DNA of 64,000 nucleotides, taken from NCBI GenBank assembly GCA_963693085.1, contig OY856410.1, positions 1,334,301,804-1,334,365,803 of the forward strand, in the 5' to 3' direction. A model generated the notes under the pieces. It was not told where the DNA came from. It saw only the letters and a program-made list of their open reading frames with translations, and did no database searches. Of the stretch, positions 34,401 to 47,996 are shown piece after piece. The translations under genes were made by a program, and so were the position numbers. Origin of the DNA: Alisma plantago-aquatica. Lineage: Eukaryota; Streptophyta; Magnoliopsida; Alismatales; Alismataceae. Every line of letters starts with the position of its first letter. Position 1 is the stretch's first letter.

Positions 34401-35494
34401 AAACACAATGATTGTGTATCATGAGAAGTGTATCAGATAGAAGGAATCACACGTTGATAAGTCAGAGTGTGATTACTAGCTAAACTTCAAATTTCCTTTT
34501 GGCCACATGCTTAACACTGGGAATAAAGATAATCATAAAATGTTGTGAAATCTCAAAGTTCCATAAGTAACACACAGAACTCATGGTTTTGGTAAAACAC
34601 ACTTAGAGTTTGAATGATATATGATATATTATGGACAAGAAGGTAGTGAGTTGATCATATGATGAGTCAACAACACAGCCTAAAGGTTTTATAAATCCAA
34701 TAATGCAAATAAAGTCTATAAAGCTGAATAGATCAATCTTTGGATTGAAGCATGCACCTTAGAATTGTATTTCCAATTTGACAAGATAGTCAAAGAGTTT
34801 GACTTGAGTCAGAATAAAGATGTAATGTGTGATTACAAGAATTTAGTGGGATCATATATATATTCCACATATTAATGGGGAATATCATCCTTATACTACA
34901 AAATATGGCAACGAAGTGCATTCTAAAAGGTTTTTAGAGAAGCATCCTATGTGATAGGAGTCAAGATCTATAGAGATAGATCAAGAGAGCTTCTTGACCT
35001 AAGAAAGAGAACATACATTGACAAGATGCTAAAAGGGTTCAACATGATGAGAGAAAACATGTCCATGTTCCATGGAGTTAGTCTCTCAAGAGCCAAGTGT
35101 CCCAATTCTTATGAAGAATAAGGAGCACATGAATAGATGCCACATGCATTCACAATTGGATCTATCACACATGAACTCATCTCGTTATCTTATATGTATT
35201 GGACATGATAAGAAAATATGAATTAATTATCTTGTATGTATTGGACATGACAAGAATATGCGAACTCATCATCTTGTATGTATTGGATATGACAAGAAGA
35301 TATGAAATCATCATCTTGTATGACAAGATGATATAAATATCCAGTTATCTCTTATGTATTGGACATGACGAATGGATATCTGTCGAACTCCAGTAAGAGT
35401 TATTGGAATACCATGAAGGACATCTTTATGTACTTGTGAAGTACTAAAAGCATTAGTTCTTTAGTCATAGTAATAAGGAAGAGTTGGGTGTAAA
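31469..35494 (+). pseudogene. Copia-2 internal region, block A (dead)
   Basis: A ~1.4-kb leader is followed by gag-like sequence (~32860-33300), a knuckle region (~33557) where the zinc His reads Arg, an integrase start (~34115-34300; IHIDVYSPFRINAKGNQYYF, FTDDLSRYDSLYLVKYKHES), a shortened RT (QPKGFINP block then FGLKHAP-like, ~34675-34760) and a tetrad of ~46-bp repeats in the RNase H side (35183-35372). Relative to block B, 357 bp of RT are gone. The region ends abruptly at 35494 before the end of RNase H. Stops fill all frames. Confidence 0.75.
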
Positions 35495-35599
35495 TATTTA
35501 TGAACATTCACTGCCCACGCAAATTGGAACCTATAGGGTCACACACCTAAGATACCCCTGGAAGAGGATATTGTCCATTAAAGAAGTAGTTGTAGGAGT
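35495..35599 (+). repeat. Small copia LTR fragment at rearrangement junction
   Basis: About 100 bp beginning TATGAACATTCACTGCCCACG match the middle of the copia-2 LTR (position ~930 onward), placed directly between truncated copia-2 and the start of a second-type LTR. It is a footprint of deletion or recombination between LTRs. Confidence 0.6.
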
Positions 35600-36561
35600 T
35601 TTTGGTATGTATGCCCAGAGAGCCAATCATATGATGATTGGGAAGTGGTAGTTTATACCTGATTTGGTAATAATAAAGGCAAGCTTCCAATTCACATGTT
35701 TCACTCAGTTATGAGATAATGAGGATAAAAAGTAAATGCCTATAGAATTATATTACTCAATGACGTATGTTGTCAAGTTACTAACCTTGTAGATGAGATC
35801 ACATGGATGATAATAGTAAATATACATATTCTCATTATATCCCTGATTGGTTGTTATTGTGGAAGGTTGATAGACAACAATAACACGTAAGATCAGAGTG
35901 TGAGTTGGTTGATGACTAAATTTCATTAGTCATGATATGGAAATATCAAACCAAGCACATAGATACATGTTAGAGACCGGTATATCGGACAGACCCACCA
36001 TGAGACTGATACATGGAAGCCATCATCATGGAAGTCATAGTCGGCTCTCATAGTGATGGTGGTGGTTGTGAATCAAAGACCTAAAATCACTACACTCATC
36101 ACATGCCTTTGGGTACACTTTGACATCATCAAACACAAACCTAAAACATGGGTTGTTATAAAGGTGATGATTGGGTGACTTTGACACATGGGGATTGACT
36201 ATAAGTGATAGATATGGGATTTTCCCCTTCGATAGGAGTATGATGTCTAAGGTCTGTTGATTAGCGAGACTGAGAAAAAGTATGTCCATATGCATGTGAG
36301 TCAATATATGACATTGAGATTACATATATCTCATGCAGTCTACTCTGGTTCAAGGAATATGATTGAATAATAATGAGGATGATTTCTCCATGCCTCTCGT
36401 TCAATCTAGATATCAGTGACAAAGGAACTATACAAACACTGTAACACCATACACATATTGCAGGTTGAATTTGCCCCCCAACTTTCCATTCACTTGGGTA
36501 GCAATGATGTGCGACCAGGCACCACTCTTTTCTTGTGATGTCATAAGTTGTTATGAACATT
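35600..36561 (+). mobile_element. Second-type copia LTR fragment, block A end
   Basis: Starts TTTTGGTATGTATGCCCAG and is a diverged relative of the first ~950 bp of the copia-2 LTR. It is cut at 36561 where block B begins inside copia-1 integrase. The piece at 49422-49861 belongs to the same type. Confidence 0.65.
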
Positions 36562-36841
36562 CATTAGGTGACAATAGATACTTTGTCACGTTCATTTATA
36601 ATGCATCTGCGAAGGTATGGGTCTACTTACTGAAGACCAAGAATTAGGTCTTTTAGTATGTTTAGAAATTTCATGCCATGGTGGAATGGGAGACAGAGAA
36701 AAAGCTAACTTGTCTCTGCATAGACAATGAAACAGAGTAAATGTCCAGAGAGTTTTAAGATTACTATGTGTCACATGACATACATCATGAGAGGACAGAG
36801 CCTGGCACACCACAACACAATGGTGCAACTGAGAGGACGAA
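36562..36841 (+). pseudogene. Copia-1 integrase fragment, block B
   Basis: This duplicates 13185-13464: RYFVTFIYNASAKVWVYLLKTK, then damaged sequence to PGTPQHNGATERTN. It begins at the tandem junction and ends at the G2 LTR start exactly as in block A, which shows the G2 insertion preceded the duplication. Confidence 0.85.
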
Positions 36842-39325
36842 TGTAAGGCCCCTAACCTTGTGTCATACAACAAACATAATTATTTGACTTAACATGATAC
36901 TTAGTTTTAAAATTAAATTTAGATTAAGATTTAAATTTAGTTGATAAATGTATGTTTAAAAATTTGGGTCAATTCTGATTTTTTTAGCTATGTTTAGCAA
37001 GTATATGTGCATTTGGAGGGCTTATACACAAAAGTTTCCATTCTTGGGAATTTAAATACAAAATTTATGTATAAATATCTTGGTATGTGCTTTCTCTTGA
37101 TCAAAATCATTTTGATCATATTTGGACCTTTACCATCTTTTTCATTGGTTGATGACCAACCGATGAAAGTTTTGGGGATCCTTTTGTTGTTGAACGGTGG
37201 GAGCTCTGGGTGGATGGGATATCTGGGTCGATGGAGTCTTGGGTCGATGGGAGTTTTGGGTTGATGGATGTTTTGGATCGATGGGAGTTTTGGGTAAATC
37301 AGAGTTTTGGATCAATGGGAATCATGGGTCTATGGAAGATTTAGGCTTTAGTTAAGGGTAGTTTGGCCATTCTCACCATTCTTAGCCTATATAAACCCAT
37401 CCCCATCAACCTAGACCATCATATGACACCCAACTGTTGTTGGAAAATGTGGAGGAAGCCCCCTAGGTCGAAAAAAAGCTCCTAAGTGATACTTGTTCTT
37501 GGATGAATTTTGTATGTTGATGCAAGTTGGTGATCAAGCTTCTTTGAGGTGTTTTCTAGCTTAGAAATTTTGTTTCCAATCCTAACCATGTAAGATCCAT
37601 CATTAATACCTATTAATCTTATTTTACCCTTATATCCTATACCTTGTCCGAGATCCTTATTATTGTCATCTTATGCGATATTTTAAGGTTTGTAATTACT
37701 TTTATGTTACTGTAGTGATAAATGGATGAGTTCCTATTTATCAAGGTTTCTCATCCATGTTAGGTTTAAGCATATGTTTTCCTAAATTATTTGAAATAGC
37801 ATATCTTTCATATTCTTTGGATTTTAAGCTAAAATTTTGTGAGCTAACTTTTTGTATGACTCATTAAGCTCTCTACAAAATTTCAAACTTTAGTGAGTTT
37901 CCTACAATAAGTTATTACTATTTTGGTCTAAATGACGAATTGGGCTTTTATGTGCCCTTGTTTGAGGTTTAGTACTCTTTATGGCTAAGGAAGGATAAAT
38001 ATAAATGATTGAGTTATATGGAACTGTTTCATACATTCTATATCTTTTGAAATTGCAATCCATAATTGATTTTACAAGAATTATTTAGGTACTTGTATGT
38101 AACTTAATATATGTAGTATAAAATACTTAATTGGATTAATTAACCAAGTGTAACCTTAATCATGTAGTGCCATGTGACTGTATAACTATCTTAGTATTAG
38201 AACTTATTAGATAGTGAAAGGAGCAATCCAAAAAGGAGCTCATAGTCATATGCTATCGAGTATATGTAGTATCTGGGAGGGTATATCCCTGTCATCCTGA
38301 TTCCAAGGTTTTACAGAGCAATTGGGGTCATGTCTCAGAGTTTATGTGATAGAGAGAGATTGTGGTTGTAACTCAGATTTGAGGGTTTATACCCTATTTT
38401 TGGTGTCGTGGCTAGTGTACCAAGATGGACCATGTTAGATTTTAATAGTTGGGCCGATGAGCCACTACAGTTTATCACTCGTATTGAAAAGGAGAAGATG
38501 TCCTAGGATTCCAGTTATCCTATATCTTGTATGGGGCTGATTGTAACTTCACAGTTGTCAACTAGTAGTTAATTTGAGTGGTACATCTCAAACTTCCCAA
38601 GACTTAATAAAATTTGAAATCCAGCCATGTATGTAATTGTTAGGGTTCTTTGGTAAATCACATTGGATGATAACTGGTGCTTTGATCTTCATGCTAATAT
38701 CTTATGTAATTCATATTCCTTCAGTTGTATTTGTTTTTATTTGTGCTTGTTAATTGCATGCACACAGCTCAATTTCGTAATCCATTATACTATATACTTT
38801 AGCTAATTTAATTTCATGACCTACTTGTAAAAAAATGCTATTACAAATTATATTATATAGTTGGGACATGGATCTCACTTGGTGGGTTTCCACACCTTTT
38901 TAGATGATCAACAGTGTGTCAGAACCGTGCTGGTGAGGAAGCTCAGTTTGGATACTAGTGGAGCTTGAGAGGTTGGTGTGGTTTGTGTTAATGTCCTAGA
39001 GTCATCCCTGTACTCTCAGGTCTAGACAGGAATATTTTTACATGATGTATATCGACTCAAAATTTTGATTATACACAACAAAAAATGTAAATGTTGTAAG
39101 TTTTGGGAAATATCTTTTGGGTACAGGTTATGGCTGAGGCCATGCAACTTACGTAGATGTACTTGATATGAACATATGTGAAGTTGGACCTTTGTTTAAA
39201 TGTTCCTTTTAGAATGTTTGAAATTTTGTGTGGTTTTAATTCAATATGTTTTTTGATTTGGTTAATAAGTATTTGATCATTGTTTTAGTTTTGAGTAGTC
39301 TCATGTAGCGTGGCAGGTTGTCACA
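36842..39325 (+). mobile_element. G2 gypsy 5' LTR, block B
   Basis: 2484 bp from TGTAAGGCCCC to TTGTCACA, with the PBS-like TGGTATTAGAGT at 39332-39343. It has a ~483-bp internal deletion and the pre-insertion (empty) site of the Tekay element at ~38579-38598. TATA is at 37388-37395 and the minisatellite at 37196-37350. Confidence 0.8.
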
Positions 39326-39440
39326 ATTTGGTGGTATTAGAGTTTTAGATTTGTGGAATCTACATGGACATTGGAGTTAGGATGTTGTGTCTATTCTTAC
39401 ATATCCAACATATCTAACCATGATTTATTGTTATGTAGAC

Positions 39441-41025
39441 ATGTCTAGAGAGTGTGAAGAACATTTTGAGAGTAGTTATGTGGCACCTGAAGGTGGCAGT
39501 AGGAGACGAATACCAGAGGAAAGAATGCATGATACATGGATAGAATAGCTCATCCTGCCTCCTTTGGACCCAACAATCATAGCTGATCTAGCCTTCCAAT
39601 TAGTTTTTAGATAGCTAATGGCGACGATCATGCATCTGGAAGAATGGGCACCTGCACCTCAACCAAGGGTACCCGACCAAAATGACGAATCTCCGGGTCT
39701 AGGGAAGACATTCGAAAGGCTGAAGTGGGTTGGTGCCACCAAGTACCTGGGAACAGTAGACCAAATAGACACAAATATGTAGTTGACTGAGTTGGAAGGG
39801 CATTCATGATCTTGAATATCTCTAAGGAGGATAAATTGAAGAATGTGATCTTCCTTTTGAAGGATAATGATGGCCATTGGTGGGCCGTCAAAGAGGAGAA
39901 GACAACAAGTGAGGTGTGAAGAGTTTTAGTGAGAGTTTGTCAGTCATTACTTCCCTAAGACTTAATCTGGAAGATAAGATGGCTCAGTTTGAGAAATTAC
40001 ACAAAGTACCATTTTTTGTAAATGACTATGAGGTGAAGTTTATGGAGTTATTGAGGTTATATCCTCACATGGAATCTACATATAAAGAGAGGATTAGAAG
40101 GTTTGAGAAGGACTTGAATGCTGAGATGGCACAAACATCATCAACTTTGGAGTCCCATGAGAAGTTTTCCATCTTTGTGGAGTCTGAGAGGAGGATAGAA
40201 AGGACAACTATCGATCAATAAGAGGCTAGTATAGAAGAGATTACCCTAATTCAGAGGACAATCATCTGACAAGTTCAAGAAGCAAAGGTTTTTTGCCCCA
40301 AAATATCAACAGTTACAATAGAGGTTGGCATTTTCTGAGCCAAGGACACAAGCATAGTCACAATGGTCTCCTAGCAAGAGTAGAGGTCGTAGATTTCCAC
40401 CTGATGGAGCAAATAGTTTGGGTTTGATAATAGTGAGATGACCATTTAGGTCGCAACATGAAATAAGGATGTGCTTCAAGTGTGGCTAGGTTGGGAATGT
40501 GAGATGGTCTTGACCTATGAAGAACCAGCAAGTTACTCACAACTAGATTCTATGCTATGAGTCAATCAGAAGGAGTGGTGAAACTGTGAGTCATAACTGG
40601 TCAGATGGAAGTTTTTCACTTTGACTTATCTTCATATACCTTTGTATCTATTTTGGTTGACCCAGGTGAGACACACTCATTTATCACCAGAGAGGTGATA
40701 ATAGTTGTAACTTGCTTGTATGCAGTAAAGATGATAACCTATTGCTAGAAACCCCTTTAGTTGGTTTCATTGTGTTGTGGAAAGTGTGCCCATCATGTGT
40801 TCTTTCTTTTTATGGACACACCATACACATGGATATTATGCCACTTGATATGCATAAATTCTATGTGATCCTAGGGATGGGTACCTTGGAGAAATACAAG
40901 GTCATTTTTGGACTGTGGTTCCAAGGTTGTAAGGTTTTGTGATGGGGATATATCTTGAACTTTCCAAGGAGATAGGAGGATTCTTCCTACCTATCTGGTG
41001 TTGGCTGTGGCAACAAAGAAGTTAA
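39441..41025 (+). pseudogene. G2 gypsy gag-protease remnant, block B
   Basis: Same damaged frames as 27719-29301: EEWAPAPQPRVPDQN, FERLKWVGATKYLGTVDQID, a CFKCG knuckle start (~40470), LVDPGETHSFITREV (~40660) and DMHKFYVILGMGTLEKYKVI (~40845). The knuckle and protease are a little better preserved than in block A. Cut by copia-2 at 41026. Confidence 0.75.
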
Positions 41026-43183
41026 TTTTGGTATAGTATTCCCAAAGAGCCAATCATATGATGATTGCGATGAGGCATTAGATACCTGATTTGATAATGA
41101 TAAAGGTAATTCCATCTATTATGTTTGTATCACTCATGAGATGATGACACATACATGATAGATGTCTAAAGAATGATGTGACTCAATGACATATGTCTTC
41201 AAGTTAAGGACCTGGACAATGAGACCATATGTATGTTAAGAGTACATACATTCTTGTTATGTCCCTAGTTGGATATTACCGTGGAAGAAAAATAGACAAC
41301 AATAATACATAAGACTAGAGTGTGTGTTGACTGATGACAAAGTCTCATTAGTCATGATATATGATATCAAGTCAAGCACATAGATATATGTTAGAGAATA
41401 ATATATCAGGCATACCCACCTTGAGAGTGATACATGGATACCATGGAATGGTAGTCATAATCATCTCTCATAGTAATAGTGGTGATAGTGGTTCTTAGAC
41501 CTGAAACCACTACACTCATCACATGTCGTTGGTTACACTTTGACATCATCAAACACATTCCTAAAACCCAGGTGTTATAAAGGTGATGGTTGGGCGACTT
41601 TGACACATGGGGATAGACTGTGATTGATAGAGATGGGATTTGTCCCTTCTACAAGGAGTATGATATCCATGCCCCCTTGATAAGAGAGACTGAGAATTGT
41701 ATGGCCATACTCATGTGATTCAATATATGATATGTGAACTCACATGAATCTTAGACAGTCTGCTCTAGGTCAAGGAACATGGATTGAATGTTGAAGAGGA
41801 TGATGTTCCATACCTCGAGTTCAATCCGGATGTCAGAGACAAAAGAACTATACAATTTCTATAACACTAATCATAGATTTTTGGTTGAAGTTGTTCTCCA
41901 ACTTTCTGAGTTACTTGGGTAGCAATGATGAGTTACTAAATTCCGCTCATTACTTTTGATGTCATAAATTGTTATGAACATTCACTGCCAATGTAAAGTG
42001 GAACCTACAGGGTCACACACATAGGATACCCCTGGAAGAAGAGATTGTAAATGAATGATGTTTAGATTGAGACTAAAGGTGTTTAGGTACTTAATTAAAC
42101 ATATAATTGACTGACTAGACTCAGAACTATCAAGTTCAAGTGTTGAACTAGCTGGTAAGAGTGTCAGGTCGATTGGAGACTGCATTGGCAATGTCAGGAC
42201 TACCAACTGGCCGGTTCACCCTTGTGAGCCAATCGGATGGTGTGAGCCAACCGACCGATTCACATGGAGAACCAGGCGACTCACAGTCCTACCAACCGAG
42301 GAAATTGAGATTTTCCCATTTGGAGGAAAACTTTCGTGTTTCACTTGTTCAATTCGATTGGAATAAGGATTAATCTTTGAATTAATTGGAAACAATTGAG
42401 GAAAGTCAATTGTAGGCAAGTATGGGAAGTGAAATGACCAGTTCACTTAGTGAACCAACCAGTTTAGACTCCCAACTGACCGGTTCACTAGTGAGATGAT
42501 CGACTCACCTTGCCAAATGATTGTTTCAGTTGTGAAATGATCGATTCGCCTGCCGCAGTTCAAACTATTCATAGAAATTCTAGACCTTTTTACTCCCGAA
42601 TAGACTGGGAACCCTGACCTTGCCCTCTATTATAAATAGAGGCGTACAGGGGGCTTCTCAGAACACACAACTCAGAACATCATTTGCTCTGCAAAGTTGT
42701 TGTCCTTTCTGGTTTTGTAACTGAGAGAGCCCAAGAAAGTGCTACCCGACTAGGGAGGCACAATGAGGGAAAGACAGCTACTGAAAAGTAGTATGAGTTC
42801 AGAAGAGTAGGTTGGTGCTAATACACCAATGGGAGGGTCATCTCCTTCTTGCCAGTTCTTCTAAAATGGTAGGAGTTCCAGGTGGTCCATGTGGACTATC
42901 TACAGAGGCGGGAGATGTCATCCACTTAGGAGGACATGTTAGCTATAGTCCGTGGTGGAGGCCAGAGTCCATGGCGAAGACCAAGAACTATACAAGCACC
43001 ATCCAAGACATTGCGTTGAAGACCGCACATGGCTGTGAGGTATTGTCACTGGGCAAGCCCTAGGACCAGGTATATCTCACTAAAACCATCCTTCCCATTA
43101 CATAGTCATTGATGCAATCTCCTATTATGGGTTGATGGCCAATAATTTTTTTTCCACTGCCTACTCTGAGGCCATAAAACCCA
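41026..43183 (+). mobile_element. Copia-2 5' LTR, block B
   Basis: About 2.16 kb. It holds a cluster of ACCGACCGGTTCAC-like words at ~42160-42500 and TATAAATA at 42631-42638 inside the perfect inverted repeat CCTCTATTATAAATAGAGG. A few bases separate its end from the PBS. Confidence 0.7.
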
Positions 43184-43200
43184 ATAGTGGTATCAGAGCC

Positions 43201-46200
43201 ACGTCAACATACTGTGTTTTGGGTTAAATCAATATGATCAGATTTTGGTTTTATAATCATTTATTTATTGCATACGATGCAAATATTTAAAATGACTAAT
43301 GTGCATATCTGACTAAATACCACATGCGACCACAAACTAATATAAATATATGATATGGTATATATGCAATTGATACGCTTCACCCTAAAATAGTTTTGAT
43401 GGTGGATGTGTAGCATGTTTATGGCCTATAAACCCTATGTGTGCTTGGTTGGTTATGGTTGTTTGCATCTTGGTCTGTGTACCGAGTCCTCTACCTTCTA
43501 TTCCACATGTAACTCGAGATAACTCGAGATCCCTTTTCTTCTACCTTTGCTCCCTTTGAATGTAACTTGAGGTTTTCCAAAGTTTATGTAAAAGTAGGAT
43601 AGTTTATTTTTTGTTACATCGAAGAAGAAGATGCTCAACACTAGACAAGATGACCACCTAGAGGACTGAGGAGGATTGCCCAACCACTTGTTGGAGGTGT
43701 CTAGACATTGGAGGCCAGACTGACCAACCAACCGACCAGGAGGTGAGCAGATCGTGTCATAGGATGAACCAATCAACCCACAATGGTTCAAGCACACAGA
43801 TCTTCTTCAACAATAGGTTGCATATGATGTAGACCTTAGATGACCATAATTCCTTGTGGCTCTAAGGAATTAAAATAGGATGTCTATAATCATTGCTTTG
43901 ATTGATATTGCATGTTTCTTGTTGTGGTTATATCATGTATATGATACATACTATATATGTGGTGATTGGATATGCATATTTACTTATATAAAATCCCTTA
44001 AATACAATATTAAGTTGAAGATGTCTTCCATAAACAACACACATGAAAAGCTTGACCGACCAAGTGTAGGTTACACCAAAGTGTGGTGCACAATCTATCT
44101 CGTAGAAGTGTGATGGTAGACATGTAGGTTCTTCCAAAGCAGGGTGCATGTTTATCATGTCGACTTTTAGGTCAGACTTAACTGGTGATTCTTAGAGAGT
44201 CTAAGCTCTAGAGGCATGTAGATGAACATAGCAAAGAGTTGCGCATGTCATCTATCCAAGAGTTGCATATGATGCAATTGACATGATGGCCTACCTAAAT
44301 AGTCAAGTTGTGTGTGATCAACCAAAGCTGACTCATAATTTGATGAAATATTGAACTTGGCCACTAGAAGATTGTACGCTACAATATTACAAAATGATAC
44401 ACTAGGGTTATCAATTTGATCAAAATAGTGTGAGCAATAATGAATTAAAGGCCTAATTAATATTGTCAAATTTATCAAATCAAACAAATAAAAAATGTTT
44501 TGAAAAGTTGCAAAATTCTTTTGTAGAATCCAAATGAAAAACACAAATACATTATCGTTGCGGTCAGTTCGTAAATGAGATAAACTTCAAATATGGCTTG
44601 GGACCTTTGAAAAGTGTTCTCAATAGTGAGTGTAAAATCTAAAGTCCTTGAAAGACCAGAGCAAGTGGAACCACTCCAAATGCGCCTAAGGCTAAAATTA
44701 GATGCTTACTTGAAGTATGCCAATAATGTCTAAGACATCAAGAATCTTATGCTGAGCTATATGAATTTATGAGTTACATAAATAGCTTGAAGCATAGACA
44801 TTCTTGAGATAGGTTATACATCTTAATAATCATGTAAAGCATGAAAGGTATAATGATTTCAAAGCAATGTTCGAGTATAATCAGACAGATGGAGATCAAG
44901 TATCATCTCATATGCTCAATATGATTGTGCATATAGATTAACTGTGATTTCTTATAGGTCAAGAGTTGACCAAACATATGATTCTACAAATCATTGTGTG
45001 AATCATATAGTCAGTTTATCAAATGTTGAGAAACTTGGCCAAACCATTGTCTGAAATATTTGGCATATTGATGCCAAAGTATGAATGAAGAAAGGACAAG
45101 CTTATGATAATGATCAACAGAGTAAAGTCCATTGACTAAAGAAAGGTCAAGAAGTGTTCTAAAGCCAAGTTAAAGTCCAAGTCTTCATCACTCAATATAT
45201 GGATAGGGATAAGTGCAAAAGGGAATATGTCTCTCTTCACTTATAAAGATAAGGAAAGAAAGTGCCACCACTGTCACTTGTTTGGACATTGGAAAAGAAA
45301 ACTAACCTCTCCATTGAGGACCTCAAGAAGAGGATAGAGATAGAGATCTCTACTTCATGAACTGAGAGGAAGTAAGCTAGAAACTATGCGGAGAAAGAGT
45401 TGCTGGCACTATAGTTACAACATGACATTCATGGGCATTTAATAGAATTATTGAATTGCTATTATATACATGCCATTAATGAAAACATAATACATCTTGT
45501 ATGGACAAGAATAATGGACTGATGTTTCATTTGAAAGATATGATCTTTGATGGAAATTCCTATGTCTCATTAACTATACTTGATATCTGAAGAGACAAAT
45601 TTGTGTGACACATGTAATGAATGACATGATAACTCAAACTTGAATGCCTATAGCGATGTCATCTAGAGCACATAAACGTGAGTCACATTTTTGAAATCCA
45701 TATGATGGATATATAGACTCTTTTGGTTGTTGAACCAATAGAGACATGCTAATATCATTTATTGTGCAAAATGATAAAGGTTCTTCACTAGATATAGTGG
45801 GAGGATGATTATTCTATTAAGGATTATACATATTGATGTATATAGTCCTTTTAGAATAAATGCTAAAGGCAACCAATATTACTTCAATATATTTACTGAT
45901 GACCTCAGTAGATATGATAGTTTGTATTTAGTGAAATACAAACATGAATCTCTTGAAGTGTTCAAGAAGATCAGAATGAAGTACATAATTATCTTGGTAT
46001 AAGTATTAAATTTTGATATTATCGATATGGAAATACTATGAACCAAGAGTTTGAGAACCTTCTGGAAAGATCATGATAATGTATCATGATGGACTCCATC
46101 TGAAACATAATGATAGTGTATCAGATAGAAGGAATCACACCTTGATAAGTCAGAGTGTGATTACTAGCTAAACTTCAAATTTCCTTTTGGGCACATGCTT

Positions 46201-47985
46201 AACATTGGGAATAAATATAATCATAAAATGTTGTGAAATCTCAAAGTTCCATAAGTAACACACAAAACTCATGGTTCTGGTAGAATACGCCTAGATCTTG
46301 AATGATATATGATATCTTATGGATAAGAAGGCAGTGAGTTGATCATATGATGAGTCAACAATTTACCTAGAAGATAATGAGAGCCAGAAATTGAGATATG
46401 ACTTGAAGCCATGAATTCCAAGATGGACTCCATGTACATTAACAAAGTATGACTTTGGTTGATCCACCTGAAGGGGTAAAACCCATAGGGTACTTTTGGG
46501 TCTTCTAGAAGAAGACTGACATGTAGGGTAATTTGGTTGCAAAGAGTTTCTAACAAGTTCAAGGTGTTGAACATGGTGAAATCTTTTCAGCAGTTACCAA
46601 GGATAAATCCATCAGGATAATACTTGCTATTGTAGCTTAATATGACTATGAGATGTGGCATATTGATGTTAAAATCACATTCCTTAAATGGAATATTGTG
46701 TAGGATGTGTATGTAACACAGCCTAAAGGTTTTATAAATCCAATAATGCAAGTAAAGTCTATAAAGATGAATAGATCAATCTTTGGATTGAAGCAAGCAC
46801 CTTAGAACTAGATTTCCAATTTAAAAAGATAGTCAAAGATTTTGACTTGAGTCAGAATAAATATGTAATGTGTGATTACAAGAATTTAGTGGGATCATAT
46901 ATATATTCCACATATTGATGGGGAATATCATCCTTATACTACAAAATCTAGCAATGAAGTGCATTCTAAAAGGTTTTTAGAGAAGCATCCTATGTGATAG
47001 GAGTCAAGATCTATAGAGATAGATCAATAGAGCTTCTTAACCTAAGAAAGAGAACATACATTGACAAGATGCTAAACGGGTTCAACATGATGAGAGAAAA
47101 CATGCCCATGTTCCATGGAGTTAGTCTCTGAAGAGCCAAGTGTCCCAATTCTTATGAATAATAAGGAACACATGGATAGATGCCACATGCATTCACAATT
47201 GGATCTATCACGCATGAACTCATCTCATTATCTTATATGTATTGGACATGATAAGAAAATATGAACTAATTATCTTGTATGTATTGGACATGACAAGAAT
47301 ATGCGAACTCATCATCTTATATGTATTGGACATGACAAGAAGATACGAAATCATCATCTTGTATGACAAGATGATATAAATATCTAGTTATCTCTTATGT
47401 ATTGGACATGCCGAATGGATATTTGTCAAACTCCAGTAAGAGTTACTGGAATACCATGAAGGACATCTTTATGTACTTGTGAAGTACTAAAAGGATTAGT
47501 TCTTTAGTTATGGTAATAAGGAAGAGTAGGGTGTAAAGAGTTACATCGATGCAAGCTTCTGAAATGACAAAATTGTGTTTGACCTTGGAATAAGAATTGT
47601 TGGTTGGAAATGTTCCAACATAAAATAATTGAATAATTCTACAATAAGAAGCCGAGTACCATACTGTTACGAACATTGTAAAGGATACTATATTCATCTA
47701 GAAGTTCATATGGATGAAATTATGGGAGTTTCTGACTGTTGGTGACTTAGTAGTAATACGGTGACAACAATGGAGCTAATGGTTAGGCAAAGGAATCTTA
47801 GATAGCATACTACGACACTTCCATCTCATACGAGTTGTCGTACAATGAAGGGGATGTGAAACATGCAATATACTGACTTGAAGAAAATGTTGTTTACCAG
47901 CTATAAAAGAACATATGCAGCAGAAACATGATGGACATGTTGAGATCACTTGTAATATGATTTATGGGTGATTGGGTCTAAGTCC
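43201..47985 (+). pseudogene. Copia-2 gag-pol remnant, block B
   Basis: Pieces in order: a leader; gag-like sequence ~44560-45230; a zinc knuckle CHHCHLFGHWKR (~45262); integrase start IHIDVYSPFRINAKGNQYYF and TDDLSRYDSLYLVKYKHES (45805-46002); RT with DYEMWHIDVKITFLKW, TQPKGFINP and SIFGLKQAP (~46630-46830); and an RNase H side with SNEVHSKRF, the tandem tetrad (47226-47410), KEHWNTMKDIF-like sequence and EAEYHTV (~47650). Integrase catalytic residues beyond the first Asp and most of the RT palm are unreadable. Stops are frequent, so it is a fossil. Confidence 0.75.
47226..47410 (+). repeat. ~46-bp tandem repeat inside copia-2 RNase H region (B)
   Basis: About four units carry ATGTATTGGACATGACAAGA with a TCATCATCTTGT joint. 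The same array is at 35183-35372 in block A, so it predates the duplication. One unit likely derives from the conserved RPDI-type strand before RNase H. Confidence 0.75.
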
Positions 47986-47996
47986 AAGTGGGAGTT

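Larger units (their letters stand above)
13185..36561 (+). repeat. Tandem composite block A (contains the nested Tekay element)
   Basis: Homology to block B begins at CATTAGGTGACAA (13185; 36562 in B). It runs through the G2 LTR, G2 gag-protease, copia-2 and a second-type LTR fragment to 36561. Without the 11.17-kb Tekay insertion plus TSD, block A is about 12.2 kb. Relative to B it lacks 357 bp of copia-2 RT (B 46361-46717) and everything between copia-2 position 35494 and the type-2 LTR. Blocks A and B differ by a few percent by eye. Confidence 0.8.
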
